Assembly: GCA_002118135.1 (NCBI GenBank)
Contig: BDIU01000361.1
Span: 143,280-207,279 of the forward strand
Origin: Trebouxia sp. TZW2008
Lineage: Eukaryota > Chlorophyta > Trebouxiophyceae > Trebouxiales > Trebouxiaceae
DNA: 64,000 nucleotides
Reading direction: 5' to 3'
Shown piece by piece: positions 1 through 11,993 of the stretch (the first letter of the stretch is position 1; each line of letters opens with the position of its first letter). The notes beneath the pieces were generated by a model that saw nothing but the letters and a program-made list of their open reading frames with translations, was not told where the DNA came from and did not search any database. A program made the translations under genes and the position numbers.

Positions 1-1398
1 TTCGCTCGCCAAAAACTAGCACGACAAGGGCTGTTCGGTCAAGATTTAAGCATTACAGCCCTCCGTTGGGTTTCGAAACGCCCTGTTGAGTGCGTGTGAA
101 GCTCAAGCTGCAAGCGCATCCGACTCGTTGGCGATGAGCATTCTGAGGCTCGCTATTTGAGTTCTGCTGATTTTTTGGCGGATGTCGACAGGCGTTTTGA
201 GCTGTCGCGCTGTCCAGAAGCGACGACTGCTGCATCTATAGTATTCGCTAAGTATAGCCAGCTTGCTGCGCTTTCCTTGAGTCGCTAACGGGGTTTATTG
301 TTCAGCTCAGACTTTGATTGCGTGCACAAAGCTTATCATTCCAAGATAGCCACACAAATGCTCCTCAAGTCGCTTGCGTTCTGAGCTCATCACAACACGT
401 CAAACAAAGCAAGTGGTGCCACTGTGTGTCGTGCATGCTGTCTTTATCATAATGCGGCACTGTTCTGAATCATTTTGCCTTCATCATATGCATCTGTCAG
501 CTGCTGTGCTGTACTGCCAAACACAAGAGCAAGCAATTGCAGTGGCAAAGCTGTAAAGCAGCAAGCGTTTCCATCAGCACATGACAAAGCATTCCTGTTC
601 TCAGCCGTTCTGAAACAACTTGCATGCTGCAAAACAATGAAATTTGGATTCATTGAAGAAGCGGTCATACAACAAGCAGTCAAGCATTTCAAAAGAACAC
701 ATCTATATGCTGCGCTTGACTATGTCAATCTGCAGTGCATTGTGTCTGTGTGGTGCTTGGCATCAAACTACAAGTGCTGGCATTGATCCCGAAAGGTCAA
801 CACTCGATGTGCAGTGCAATTCATTCAGCATGCACATGTGCACATGAGTCAAGCACTTTCCGCATACATCGATTGGAATGGATTAAAATCAGAAAAAACC
901 TGTTTCTGCAAAGCGGAGCCTAAGCTACCAGGCTGTGACTTCACATGGGTCATGCACACAGGTCATGTGCTCAATTAGCAATGCTGTGCCTCATATTTAA
1001 GTGTCCATCAAATAGCAGCAACAATTGTGATTAGTACTTGACCTTCAGTACACTGCTGGACATCAAACACAAAAGCGCAACACAACTGCAGCCCGGCAAG
1101 CTGATACACAAAGCCTGCTAGCAGCGCCAAAAGACACACACAATTACCAAATACAAAGGCACACAATCAACACTAAATGACGCTAAGCACATATGCATGC
1201 CAGGATCATATGAAGGCATGCTGTATGACTGTCTCTGACATGCCAGCAGGTGGATCTGGTCCAAATCCTGCTTTTGTTCCAGACTTGTCCCTCAGTCTTG
1301 AAAGAGACAAGCACTAATGACTCATGAGCATAAATCATTGTGTTGCTCAATGCCCGTGTGAGTGCACATGCATTGTGCATTCATTGTGTTCATTGACA
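1..1398. other. No gene recognised
   Basis: Only short overlapping open frames are present, none with a protein-like composition or a convincing exon chain. The end of this stretch is the 3' flank of the minus-strand BBX gene, which stops at 1399. TGCATG-type words are frequent, as in the introns of the window. Confidence 0.5.
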
Positions 1399-4300
1399 TT
1401 ATTGCCGCTGCCGCTTCAGGTCTGGCTCAAAGTCAGGCACTTCAGCATCCCCAGCAGCTGGCGCATAATTACTTGACGGCCCTGCAGCCAGCCCTAATGA
1501 TGCACAGCTTTTTCTTCTCATTCAACAAGGTCTGTTGTGCAAAGCATTCGCATAACAGCGGTGCACCCTGCAATCAGGCCTTAATGACCACCAACTATGC
1601 AACTCTGCATATCTGCAAGGTGCTGCAAACAGAAGTCCAAGCTATGCAATGATGCCAGCTAAACCTCTTGGTTTGCTGTGCACTGTGCTAGACAAAACAT
1701 GACTGCCTATTTACATCGCACAAAATGCATCTGCTCAGACAACTGTCCAAGACAGCAATGCCCACTGACGGCAGACACACATGCGACTGCTCAGAGAAGT
1801 GCTCAGACATTGACACATACCAGAACCAGACAAGATTAAACTGCTCAGATAGCGGTGCTCATCAGCACCAGACAGAAAGCAAATGATCAAGCAGCAATGC
1901 GTGCCAGCTTGAGTCAGTAAGCAAGTGTTCAGGGCAACGCTTACCAGCATTGCACAAGTGCTTACCTGCAGCGCTTGTTGAAGCGAAAGCTGAGTCTCTG
2001 TAAGTGGCTCTGGGAAAATCCTGAGAGGATGTGAAGTCCAAATCAGGTACTTCCAGCAGAGAAGTCAAGTCAGCTTCAAAGTCATCAAATATGGCTGGAT
2101 CTGTTGCATACGCAACATCAATGTCCTGTGGAGAAACACATGGGCTTAGCAATCTGTAACAGTATCAATGACATGACATGACATGACATGAATGTGTGTA
2201 CGCACGACAAAGACTCAGCTGGCTTGTAGCATATCAGATGATCAGTACAATGACGTAACATCCAGGTGTCTGTGGTCTTACGCAGCTGTGACTAAATGCA
2301 AGATTGTGAACAATAGCGCAAAAGTGAAGTGTAGCAAGGAGACTTGGCAACAGCTGATATTGCTGCAAAGCATGTGATCCTGCTCCATGCAATCAAGACT
2401 CATGCCTGGTGCACGGCAAGAATTGCTGAAGCTGCTGATCTGAAGCTCATGACAGGTCTGCACGGATTTTATGAACCCAGACACATGCAGTGTCTGCTAT
2501 TGACTTGTCAATGTGTAGTCATGAAGCTTCAGCAGCAAAATTGCATTCTGCCAACACTTAAGTCCCTCCTGGCCCGGCTTGCAATGAAAAGCAAGAAAAG
2601 CACTGAAACATATTACTCATAACAGCGCGCCAAGCTGCTGCCCCAGCAGCATGCTTTCATGGTGGGAAATTAGTAACAGCTGTTGTGTAATTCTGGCTCA
2701 GCTGAAGGCATGCTGACTCATCAAGTCTGCGTCCAAGTCATGTCAGACAGACACATGCAATGATTGCTACTGACTTCTCAATGTGTACTCATGGAGCTCA
2801 GCTTGACTTGATCAGCAGCATGCTGCCAACACTTATGTCCCTCACTACCAGGCTTGCAATGAAAAGCAAGAGTAGCAATCAGGGACATCACTGATGGCAG
2901 TGCGCACAGCTGCTGCGTCATCAGCATGCTTCCATGGTGAGAAATCAGTGACAGCTGTTGTGTAATTCTGGCTCAACCGAAGGCATGCTGACTCGCCATG
3001 TCTGTGCGCGAATCATGTGACCAGATGCATGCAACGGTTGCTATCGACTTGTCAAACGTTGTCATGAAGCTTGAGCAGCAGGATTGCATGCTGCCAACAG
3101 TTATGTTCCTCGTGGCCAGAGTTGCAATGAAAAGCAAGAAAAGCAAGAAAAGCAACGAAACACATTACTCAGAACAACATGTAAAGCTGCTTCCTAAGCA
3201 CCGTGACGTCATGGTGAGCAACAACAGCAGCCAGTGTGTACGTTTGGCACAAGCAACTGCATGCTGATTGCACGTAAGCGTCAGCCGTGACCTATGCCTG
3301 CCGTCAATTGCAAGCCCACACAGATGACAGAAGGCATCAGTCTGATGACGAGTAAGATGCGGCAGCTCCAAAGGTCAGTTGACACATTGTAAAAAGGGCT
3401 GCAGCAACATGAACAGGACCTGGATGCAAAATACCACAGCTTGCCTGCTGTTCAAGCAGAAGCCCTAAGACAACCCATACCTTTGCTGTGTAGCCGTCTG
3501 GGTGGGGCATCCCCAACACGTCCCCTGTCTACTCACGGCATGAAAGCAGGAAGTCAGTAACCCTGCTGACACCATGCAGAGATCCTAAGAAAAGCCCAAT
3601 ACCTTTGCTGTGTAGCCGTCAAGGTGGGGCATCCCCAAAACGTCCCCTGCCCTTGTCACGGCATCAGAGCTGGGCTGATACCACAAGTTTATGTCCTGCC
3701 CAAAGCCCTCATTACTATACCCCTTGGGCATGCCTGAGGAAGAAGAAGGGGCGGCTGCACTGGCAGAAGGTATTTCTGCCATGTTGCCCATTGCTTGACT
3801 GGCAAAGGGGCTGGCGTTCACTGTTGGAGGCTCTGCATGTAAACAGAAAGATCACTGAGTTAACTGTGGTGGCACATGCCGTTATGCTGTAGCCTTTGGA
3901 CACTGCCTGGTAGCTTGGGGTTCCTAATGTGGCATCTTGCTCGGCTCTGCAACTATTGGACACAACCGAGGCTGAAGATGTACACAAGAGCTGGGACGTG
4001 CATGAGATAAGCTGCATCTGGTGTGTACAAATGACACTCATGTGTTTGCAATGATTGCTGGAGAAACCTGGACACAAGGGAAGGTCTGGACAGCACAAGA
4101 CCCATGGGTGGCAGCTTTTCTGCAACTGTAAGAGCAATTCAGACTACTATGCTGTATGTGCAGAATGATTCACTCTCTGGATGCTAAGCTGTATGTGCGC
4201 AATTGTGCAGCAACCAGCAAAGACGGCTTACACAACTCCTGCAAAGGCTTACCTAGGCCACTCAGCAGTGTAGCCGTGGCTACAAGCTGAGCTGTAGCCA

Positions 4301-6347
4301 CAAGTGTACAAGTGACTGTACACTAAGCTGTAATTGTGTTGATGTTGTTTCTGTCCATGAGGTGATAGCACTAAGTCCTGCATATGGGTCCTTGCAAGCA
4401 AGCTATACAAGTTGTGTGACATCTTACCTAGACCTGTCAGCAATGCGCCTCCGTTTGTGTTGATATTGCTGCTGTCTATCAGGTTGTTTGACTCCAGCCT
4501 CGATATCGCAGCTTGCTGCTGCTGCTGTTGCTGCTGCTGATGTTGCTGTAGCAATGGCTGCTGCTGCTGCTGCTGCTGATGCTGATAGTGGGTTTGCTGC
4601 TGCTGCCGCCGCCTGCCGCCATGCCTTGTAGTGATACTAGGCATCTGGTGCTGAGGCAGTTGCTTACCCTGTGTAGCACAATTACCCATTAGCTTTATGA
4701 GTTGCTCTGCTTGCATGGCCTTTTCTGAAAGGTGGCACACACTGCCTCAACATGCGCATCTCTGCGTGCACGGCCTTATCTGAAAGGTGGCATACACTGC
4801 CTCACATTCGCAGCTCTGCTTGCATGGCCTTATCTGAAAGGTGGCATACACTGCCTCAACATTCACAGGTGCAAAGCTACTGGTCAAGTTCGAGTGCCAC
4901 TCCCAGCAACCCAACACAACTTTCCAACCATGCTGAAGGTGTCACTGGCAACAGATGCAGCTGACTTTCGCAACAAAGGTGCTTCTGCCATTGAGTGCAG
5001 GCAGCAACAGATATGGACTGACGGCTGATGACTGACAGCTGATGACTGAAAGCTGCTGACTGCATGGGTGCAATATCCTGAGCCCTACTGCCTAACATTG
5101 CTGACAAGGGTGCAGTATCTGAAGACCTTCTGCAAAAGGACCAATGACAGGCACCTTGTCTAGCTGTGTGGCTGCGCTGCTGTCACTGCTTATACAACTG
5201 GACAGCCGCTGATTACATGCATCATGGTAAGCTCCATTGGCGGTGAAGGGCCAAAAAGTACCTTGTCTAGCTGTGTGGCTGCGCTGGTGTTGTCACTGCC
5301 CATCTGAGACGTGTCTTCAGGCCGGCCAGGGCCAGGAGGCGGAAGTGCTTTCAGCCCCACTGCTACTTGAAACAGAATGTGCCTGCATGCAATGAATTTT
5401 ATTCCTGACGGCTGCAATGATCACCAGGACAACTGTTTGTATATCACATTGTGCTAAATCAGGGTACCATTCGCATTCAAGATGCAGCGACTGATTCCCA
5501 GCTGCACTGTCTTGATAACAGATATGTCATTGTCTTAATGTCCTTGTCTCAATGTCCTTGCTCTGCTAAGACTGAAGCCTTATGCTTGCTGTGACAGCAA
5601 AGTGCATAGGTGCAAGGCTGCCTCAAGTGAGATCATGATGTGTATGTGGCGCCCGTGCAATGCACTCTCATGCAATGCCCATGCAAATCTAGAGGTCTAA
5701 ATTCCGAACGCACAATGTTGTGGTCATGACAGTACAGGAATGGCTGCATGCTGTGGGTTGTTGAGAAGACGCACCTGTTGTGCTTTGCAGTGAACTCATT
5801 GGCTGTGTGTATCATAAGATCACATTCTCGACAGATGATTGCACGGTCCTCGCAACAGAAAAGGACTGCGGGTGCGTCCTGTGATAAAACAGGCACAGTC
5901 AATAAATGGTCATTGAGAAGTACAAGTGCGTGCATGCATGATGCGCGGGCATTGATGAGCTGGACCAAGCAAGGCACTCATCAGTGGCTGTGAGCAGAAT
6001 GGCAGAAGACAGCATAAATACTGACAATAGCTCTCAAACTTCACCTGACAGATGTCACAGGGTGAGACCTGCTTCTCATCAGTCAAGCTCACGCGCTCAT
6101 GCGTTCTGGCCACTTTGTTTGCGCTGTGAATTCTGCACACCAGAGCAGTTGCTTACCCTGCTATTGCTGTTACGAAAACGACAGACTGCGGCTAGGTGAC
6201 CTTCTGTTGTACTTATGCAGGTAAGACAGGAAACTTGATTTGGTATGCCGACCTGTGGTCACATTCGCGGCACATGACTGCAGACTCATCAAAACAGTAC
6301 ACGCTTCCTTCTGCGTGCTCGCAAAGATCGCAGACCGCCTTGACCAT
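1399..6347 (-). CDS. Double B-box zinc-finger protein (BBX/DBB type)
   Basis: Probable nuclear transcription regulator of the plant B-box family. Exons on the minus strand: 6347-6253, 6132-6045, 5878-5775, 5382-5262, 5059-4966, 4724-4428, 3832-3603, 2125-1966, 1481-1399. All phases agree and total 424 codons. The start ATG at 6347 has an ACCATGG context. B-box 1 (about residues 6-47) begins CDLCEHAEG and contains CRECDHRIHSANK. B-box 2 (about 57-97) begins CDICQDAPA and contains CRECDLMIHTANE. Both have the full Cys/His/Asp zinc-ligand pattern. A polyglutamine and Arg/Gln-rich middle is followed by an acidic C-terminal exon (DIFDDFEADL-like). I see no CCT domain, so this is DBB-like rather than CONSTANS-like. 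Family members act in light and circadian signalling; that role is inferred. Intron 1 uses an unusual GTCGGC donor. Exon 5 is the least certain: it was chosen because it fits the phase. Exons 4, 6 and 7 have tandem echo copies beside them. Confidence 0.85.
2461..3260. repeat. Intronic tandem repeat, three copies of about 271 bp
   Basis: Three copies share a core running from GTCATGAAGCTT through GCAATGAAAAGCAAG, starting near 2482, 2754 and 3025. They lie inside the long intron between BBX exons 7 and 8. The copies differ by point changes and small indels. No coding frame is shared by all three. Confidence 0.75.
3481..3530 (-). repeat. Donor-side echo of BBX exon 7
   Basis: The last 35-45 bp of exon 7, encoding GMPHLDGYTAK and ending in a GT donor at 3603, recur here as GMPHPDGYTAK with the same AAAG/GTAT junction. 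The copy lies downstream in transcription order, as expected for duplication of a unit spanning the donor. Confidence 0.75.
4508..4610 (-). repeat. Coding CAG/CAA tract (polyglutamine)
   Basis: Interrupted CTG runs on the plus strand read as CAG on the coding minus strand, giving several runs of 7-9 glutamines broken by P, L, H and Y within BBX exon 6. Such tracts are length-variable and typical of transcription-factor linkers. Confidence 0.85.
4711..4868 (-). repeat. Acceptor-side echoes of BBX exon 6
   Basis: Three consecutive units of about 55 bp each carry the sequence CCACCTTTCAG followed by an AAGGCC start. The unit nearest 4724 is the real acceptor of exon 6. The two upstream units read ATAAGGCC and run into a TGA or TGC-rich stretch, so they are truncated exon starts stranded in the intron. 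Confidence 0.8.
5163..5200 (-). repeat. Donor-side echo of BBX exon 4
   Basis: AGCGCAGCCACACAGCTAGA followed by CAAG and a GT repeats the end of exon 4 (5299-5262). It lies about 97 bp further along the intron and keeps a usable donor. Confidence 0.75.
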
Positions 6348-6999
6348 GGTGGCCCAACACGTCGAGGCAACACAGCGACACAAAAATCACGCTCCTGTAA
6401 CGATCCGCAGCCGGATCAATGAGCAACACGGTCACCTCGTCAGGTCTACGCGCCTCGAACGAGCTGCACAAACGGACCCAGCACAATCCGTGGTCTTAGG
6501 TAGGAGTCTTGACATGCACGTGATGCACGTCTGTCACGTGATGTCGCATACATGACTCACAGGTTCTCGGCACAAGCCTGTCAATCTGTTGCTGCAGCAT
6601 GCAGAGCAACAAGAGGCAAGCTGTGCAACAGGTGAACAGCAATATCATAAGGCAGCTTGACAATCGTGTCAGCACTTTGATACTGATTAGTCACGCGTGT
6701 TGCAGTGCATCCCTCAAAGTATGCGTATGTCAAGCTCAGCTTGAATTGCACCATTTCTATCGGTTTGGACTGGTTGAGTGGCACATGCTGTTGACCTGAG
6801 CATCGAGGTATGCTTGGCTTAAGCATGCGAATGGCTTGTATCATCCACAGTTGGCTGTAAAGGAAGTTTCGCTTGTACGCTTACGTGGTCATGTCTCACG
6901 TGACAGCCAGGGCTCTTGGCTGGCGTCGTCTCGTTGTCTTTGTATTCACAAAGCGCAAATTTGGGCAAGCGTGCGCTCAGTCACAACACAGCTATCACC
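6348..6999. promoter_or_regulatory. Divergent intergenic region between BBX and DUF760 genes
   Basis: This 652-bp stretch separates the BBX start codon (minus, 6347) from the DUF760 start codon (plus, 7000) and must hold both promoters. A CACGTGA-type word occurs several times (for example near 6518-6541 and 6895), the kind of G-box-like element bound by bZIP or bHLH factors. I see no convincing TATA box. Confidence 0.45.
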
Positions 7000-9900
7000 A
7001 TGCAAACGCTTCCCACTAGCCACACAAGGCACTGCCAGTTTGCAGCTCCCCTGGCCAAGCAAAGGCAGCTATCACGGCTGCCAGGACTGCAAGCACAGCT
7101 GTCCGCGCAACGGAGGTGTCACAAAGCACCCTGTGCTCGCAGAGCGTGCATAGTAAGAGCTGCAGAGGATGGCCCTGAGGGACTCGAGCTAGGCCTGGTG
7201 AGCCTGCACAACCTAGATCAACTGCTTGTGCCCTATTGCGCCATGACTGTCTCACTGGGAGGGGAAAAGCTTACAGTTTTGCAAGCATTTGCACTGGAAC
7301 AGGTTCCGCAGTCAGCACGCATGCTTTTCGCGGTCAATGCAGGCGCCAGCCAAACCCAGATCACCAGTAGGTCAGATGGTCACATATTATCTGAAGATGG
7401 AGCCGCATCTGTTCAAGGACGCTCTGGATGAGCAGTTCAAGAGGCTCAAAAATGAAAAGGAGGAGTCTCAGAAGCTGGCCAAGCAACAGCAAGAAGAGCA
7501 GAAAGACAAACAGAAAGGCGTTAAGTCAAAGGGCGACAGAACCAAGGATGACACTGGAGAGCTTGTGCTTTATGAGTGAGTCCATCTGAATCCTGCCATC
7601 AGTCTTGTCTCATGCACTGCAGAGTCTCATGCACTGCAGAGTCTCATGCACTGCAGAGTGAAGCAGCTCAGCACTGCCATGAGGCTGCAGCATGAAACAA
7701 TGAGGCGCATTTTAGAGCATGTCACATCAAGCATGTCATGTACCATGCAATGGCATCAGACAGCAACCTGACAGCAAGCAGTGACAAGCACTGATCTCTT
7801 GCTGTATGTCTGCACGTTTTGCCAAATGTCAAGGCTTTCATTGCCACAGAACATGCTGCTTGCATGTGAGTGCGACGCATGGACGGTTTGGCCAGCTTGT
7901 ATGCCTTTTGCACCACTGCGTGCGCACTTCGGGAACAGCATTGCCACTATTTGCATTGGCACTGGGTTGCATGTGCCCTTTAGCTTGATACAGGCTGCTG
8001 CTGCTGCTGCCGAGAGTGTGACAGACCTCTGTCACATTTGCTGCTGCTTACTTGATATTTGCAAAGCGATTCGAGAACGCAACAGCAAGTTTGAGGAGGA
8101 TCAGCATGGAAATGCAGCAGCAATTGTGTGAGGTAAATGCTGCAAATTTTTGTTGCATTCCTGGACTGCCTCTTTGGACAGAGGCTCCTGCTATGATGCT
8201 GAATGGTAGACTTTTCCTAGTAAAAGACAAATCCCAGGGGTCATTAAAGCAAAGAGGCTTCTGGGCCGCATCAATGTACCTGTACACAGCCAGCTGTGTT
8301 TACGCAGGTTGCACAGCATGCTGCTGTCTTCTGATCTTCAAAAGTGAAGCAGTGTGCTCAGCTGTAATGGGTGTCACATGTTGTGTAATGCTGCAGGAAA
8401 ATGCAGCACGACCGAGAAGGGACAAAGGCGCCAACAGTCAAACACTTCATGCAGTCACACACAGCACAAATCATACCGCTGAGTCCCCATCGTTGCAGAG
8501 TATATCATGCAAGTTGTCGTTGCTATCAGGCAGCTATTTGACTAAAGTTGATGCGGAATTTGCAGGAGAATGCAGCAGGTGCGGGAGAGGGACCACATAT
8601 CATGCTGCAGATTTCTCATTGTTGCATAGCATATCATGCAAGTCGTCATTGCTATTGGGCAGCTGCTTGACTTTAGTTGATGCAAAAATTGCAGGAGAAT
8701 GCAGCAGGTGCGGGAGAGGGAAAAGAGGGCGACAGTCGAGGACCTCATGTATGCCTCTGTTCTGGAGAAGTTCATGGAGCTCAAGGTTGAAATGATGCCC
8801 AGGTATGCAGTGCATGGTTCATATGTATTACAAACTGTGTAGAGCATTGATCCAGTCAACTTGAGTTTGTGCGCAGGTATGGATTGCATGGATGCATATG
8901 TACCACATACGCTATATATACTTGAGCCATTTGATTGCTCCACTGTGTTTCTAGCTGGGGCTGCTGTGCTTGTCTGGCACACATCTAGAAGGAATGAGCG
9001 AAAATGAAATGGGTGTGTACCACATAGTGTGTAGAGAGTTGAGTCAGTTGAATTTGGTTTTTGCCTCAACAATGGGCTTCAGGTCAATTGCCTGAGGGTT
9101 TCTCATTGCTCTGTAGTACGCGCATAGCGCAATGATGCAGCTTCACCAGCGAGCCTTAAATGATGATGCTAGTCACGATTTTACTTGATGCGGTATAGAT
9201 CATGACCATCAGCATCATCATCATACGCATCATCATGATCATGGTGTATACCGTATCAAGTAAGGAGGCACAAACTGTGCCATTGCCAGCAGAAGCCATC
9301 ATTAGTGATGCATGGGGTGCATCAGCCATCTGCATGCCATTGACTTGATTGATTGACACCTGCTCCTGCGCGCACACAAGGTTGGTATCAGGTATGCCTC
9401 ACCCTGTTCCTGAAGGCCATACAGCAGGCTTACATTATCATGTGAAGGTGTGCAGACAACGGGGTCAGCAGTGCAACTGCATATTGACCCGGGAGGATCT
9501 GCATGACTTTGTTGAGATACAACTTGAACATACATGGACTCAGGGCTGTTTGGAGCCAGTCATTCACATCATCTGAACAGCTGTAGCAAACAGATTTGTC
9601 AAGGCATGTCAGTGGCTGCAGAATGTCATCCAGATCATGTCATAGCATCAGTTGCATTCTGTGGTGTTCAGACTCATGCATGTCAGACACTGATTATGCA
9701 AAAACATGACATGACATGCTTCATGGCTGACAACATTTGCGCTGTCTGCATGCGAGGTATACATGCTGTTTCACAAAACCAAAAAGAAATGAAAAGTTCC
9801 CTTGCATTTGTACAAGACACTAAGAGCATGCATGCATGTGTGCAGGATGGACAATATAACAGAAAGCCAGACCAATCTAAAGACCCTCACAGAAGGAATT

Positions 9901-11993
9901 CACAGCAAAGAGGCTTTGGAGCTAGTCAGAGAGCATGTTCTCGGAGTGATGGGGCCTGCTAGCATGGCCTACTCCAACACCATGATCAAAATGTCTAAGC
10001 TTCAGGTATGTCATACAGCAGTGCCATTGACACAGTGCCTGAGTGCACCAGCGGCAGCAAGTCTGTTTTGCGGGGTTCTGATGTCTGCAGCAGCAATGCT
10101 GAACGACGCATATCACAGCATTGCCTGAACTTTTGCTGCTGTGCACCTGCTTTGTTGTCCAGGATAGCCACAACTGATCAGTGTCTGTTGTGGCAGGCGG
10201 CCCAAGTATATGCGGCATCCGTCATGTTTGGCTACTTCGTTCGCCGAGTAGACAAACGTTTTCAGCTAGAGCGGCAGCTGGGGCTGCTGGAAGAAGATCA
10301 GGGCGATGCAGTGGCCCGCCTAGAACGCATGTTCAGCGCAGCAGGAAAGGATCAGCAGGATCCTGATCGACCGGCGTCGCCGACTCCTCCCCCCACGCCG
10401 TCCACGTCTGACAGCTCGTCACAAGCGAGCTCGACCACATCTGGTCCCTCCAAAGGAGAACCATCAAAAGGAGAAGGTGCAGGTCTAGGCAAGGGCAAGA
10501 AGAAGGCTAGCCCGCTGAGAAAATACATTGAGAGCTTTGACCAGGCGACCCTTGCAGACATGACACGCCAAGTGGTGAGCTTTTCAGGGACTCAGTGCAA
10601 TTTTGGGCAGGATTGCAGTCCCACAGCAGTACCTGCATGCGACATGATGGTCACCAGTAGAGTGCATGTGCAGCTGATGGCATGCACCTGAACAGCATAC
10701 ATTCATGGTATGCCTTTTGGCTGTCAGACATGTCAGCTGAGCAGATGAAGCCGCACGTAGCGCTGGTAAAGCATGTGATGACATGTGCATCATGACATGT
10801 GTTCTATGCACCTTCATTCATTAAGATTAGCAATGTGTCTGACTGTGGTCAAATCTCTGCCATAGCTCAACCCATAGAACTGCTTACAGCATGCATTAGG
10901 CCACATTGTGCGCTTACGCCACTGCAGTCATATGCCACTGCAGTCATAATGTTCACTCAGATCTTGGCAATCCATTCATGTGCATGCTAATGTGCCATTC
11001 GTTGATTGCTTACACTTTGTGTCTGTAGAGTTTGAAAGGCGCGTCATTGGAGATGTACAGACAACCACGTTGTTTGGCAGCGTGAAAGGTTTGTGACTAC
11101 AGTCACAGATGATGCAGACACTGCACTGAGGGGGCAATCATGTGCATGCAACTATGCACCCCCGCACTTGATTGATTGCTTACACTTTGTGTCTGTAGAG
11201 TCTGGAAGGAGCGTCATTGGTAGATGTACAGACAACGGCATTATTCGGCAACTTGAGGGTTCTCCAAGAACAAATGCAGAAGGCAGTAGGACAGGATGCA
11301 ACTTCCATTGAAGACCTCATGCAGAAAGTGCAGGTATACACTGCAACCAGTCTCGCCTGTGTACTGCCTGATGATTGCACTATGTAGTGCTGCTGCTGCT
11401 GCTGCTGCTGCTGCTTGACTACATGTGCAGCATTGCTTAGTTGGCGCTTTTCTTGTCACAACATGGGAGCAGGCCAGGGTCAGGAACATTTCAGCTACTC
11501 AAGTCAAGGCAGCTGCAGCGGTTGAGATCTGCATGGGTGTGCTGCCATGTCTTAGCCGTGCTGTTGTGTGTGATGGGGTGGAACTGTTGCATGCTGATCT
11601 GCTGGTGGCCTGTTGGACGTGCCTTCATCTGTAAGTATGACTGTGAGTCAGCAAGACACAGATCAAAGTGTGTCAGCCCTGCGCAAAAAGCAACACATGA
11701 CAATGAATACAGAAGCATATCACTGCTTGAGTATCAATGTTCTGTGATGTGGCATTCATATGTAAGCGTTTGCGATGCAGGATGCTGTGGCAAGAGATGC
11801 AGTAGAGTCCCTCAGTATCACAGTCGGCACACAACGGCGAGCTGTGCTCGAGGCGATTGCTTTTGGCACCTTTCTGCGAGATGTGGAAAGCTATGTTGAC
11901 AGCGAGTATCAGCTGCTCACACCTGCCACCCCACCTTCACAGAGGGGGGGCTCTGGCAGGGGGCCACCCCGCCCCCCTTTGAGTGGAGTTTGA
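7000..11993 (+). CDS. Chloroplast DUF760 protein (UV-B-induced protein-like)
   Basis: Exons 7000-7197, 7343-7575, 8695-8802, 9846-10005, 10197-10574, 11199-11333 and 11781-11993 join in phase to give 474 aa. The first 50-55 residues are Arg/Gln/Ala/Ser-rich with no acids and look like a plastid transit peptide. The core matches the plant DUF760 family, of which Arabidopsis At3g17800 (UV-B-induced, plastid) is a member. Recognisable blocks are KMEPHLFKDALDEQF, then IHSKEALELVREHV, then QVYAASVMFGYFVRRVDKRF, and near the C-terminus VLEAIAFGTFLRDVESYV. A Pro/Ser/Gly/Lys linker at about residues 280-330 splits two DUF760 halves. The biochemical role of the family is unknown. The start was chosen for its ATCACCATG context, the transit peptide and phase agreement with exon 2. 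Exons 3 and 6 are preceded by decayed echo copies. Confidence 0.88.
7607..7657. repeat. Perfect 17-bp tandem repeat, three copies
   Basis: The unit GTCTCATGCACTGCAGA is repeated three times without change, just after the donor of DUF760 exon 2. Confidence 0.9.
8397..8694 (+). repeat. Acceptor-side echoes of DUF760 exon 3
   Basis: TGCAG followed by GAAAATGCAGCA (8397) and GAGAATGCAGCAGGTGCGGG (8566) copy the start of the real exon at 8695. The first copy diverges after about 45 bp and the second after about 35 bp. Neither ends in a donor at the right place. Confidence 0.85.
9181..9263. other. Imperfect inverted repeat (hairpin) in DUF760 intron 3
   Basis: The left arm TTACTTGATGCGGTATAGAT at 9181 pairs with the right arm ending GTATACCGTATCAAGTAA at 9263. 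Each arm is about 27 bp, separated by a CATCAT-rich loop. It could be a small mobile-element remnant or a structured intron element. Confidence 0.7.
11029..11190 (+). repeat. Decayed echo of DUF760 exon 6
   Basis: The 28 bp before the acceptor and about 65 bp of exon 6 recur exactly 170 bp upstream of the true exon (11199). The copy reads S-L-K-G-A-S-L but has lost two bases (GGAGATG against GGTAGATG), which throws it into a frame ending at a stop. It is a non-functional duplicate. Confidence 0.9.
11388..11414. repeat. (TGC)n microsatellite
   Basis: Nine uninterrupted TGC units lie in DUF760 intron 6. Confidence 0.95.

Noticed and set aside
4877..5107. Full 76-codon minus-strand frame as one BBX exon
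   Set aside because: Only the 5059-4966 portion can connect in phase with exons 4 and 6. The remainder would need splice sites that break the frame.
8052..8795. 247-codon plus-strand frame
   Set aside because: It runs through the echo copies of DUF760 exon 3 in the wrong frame. The true exon (8695-8802) reads in another frame that continues the DUF760 protein.
8542..9072. 176-codon minus-strand frame
   Set aside because: It is antisense to the same echo region and an artefact of the repeated sequence, with repetitive composition and no homology.
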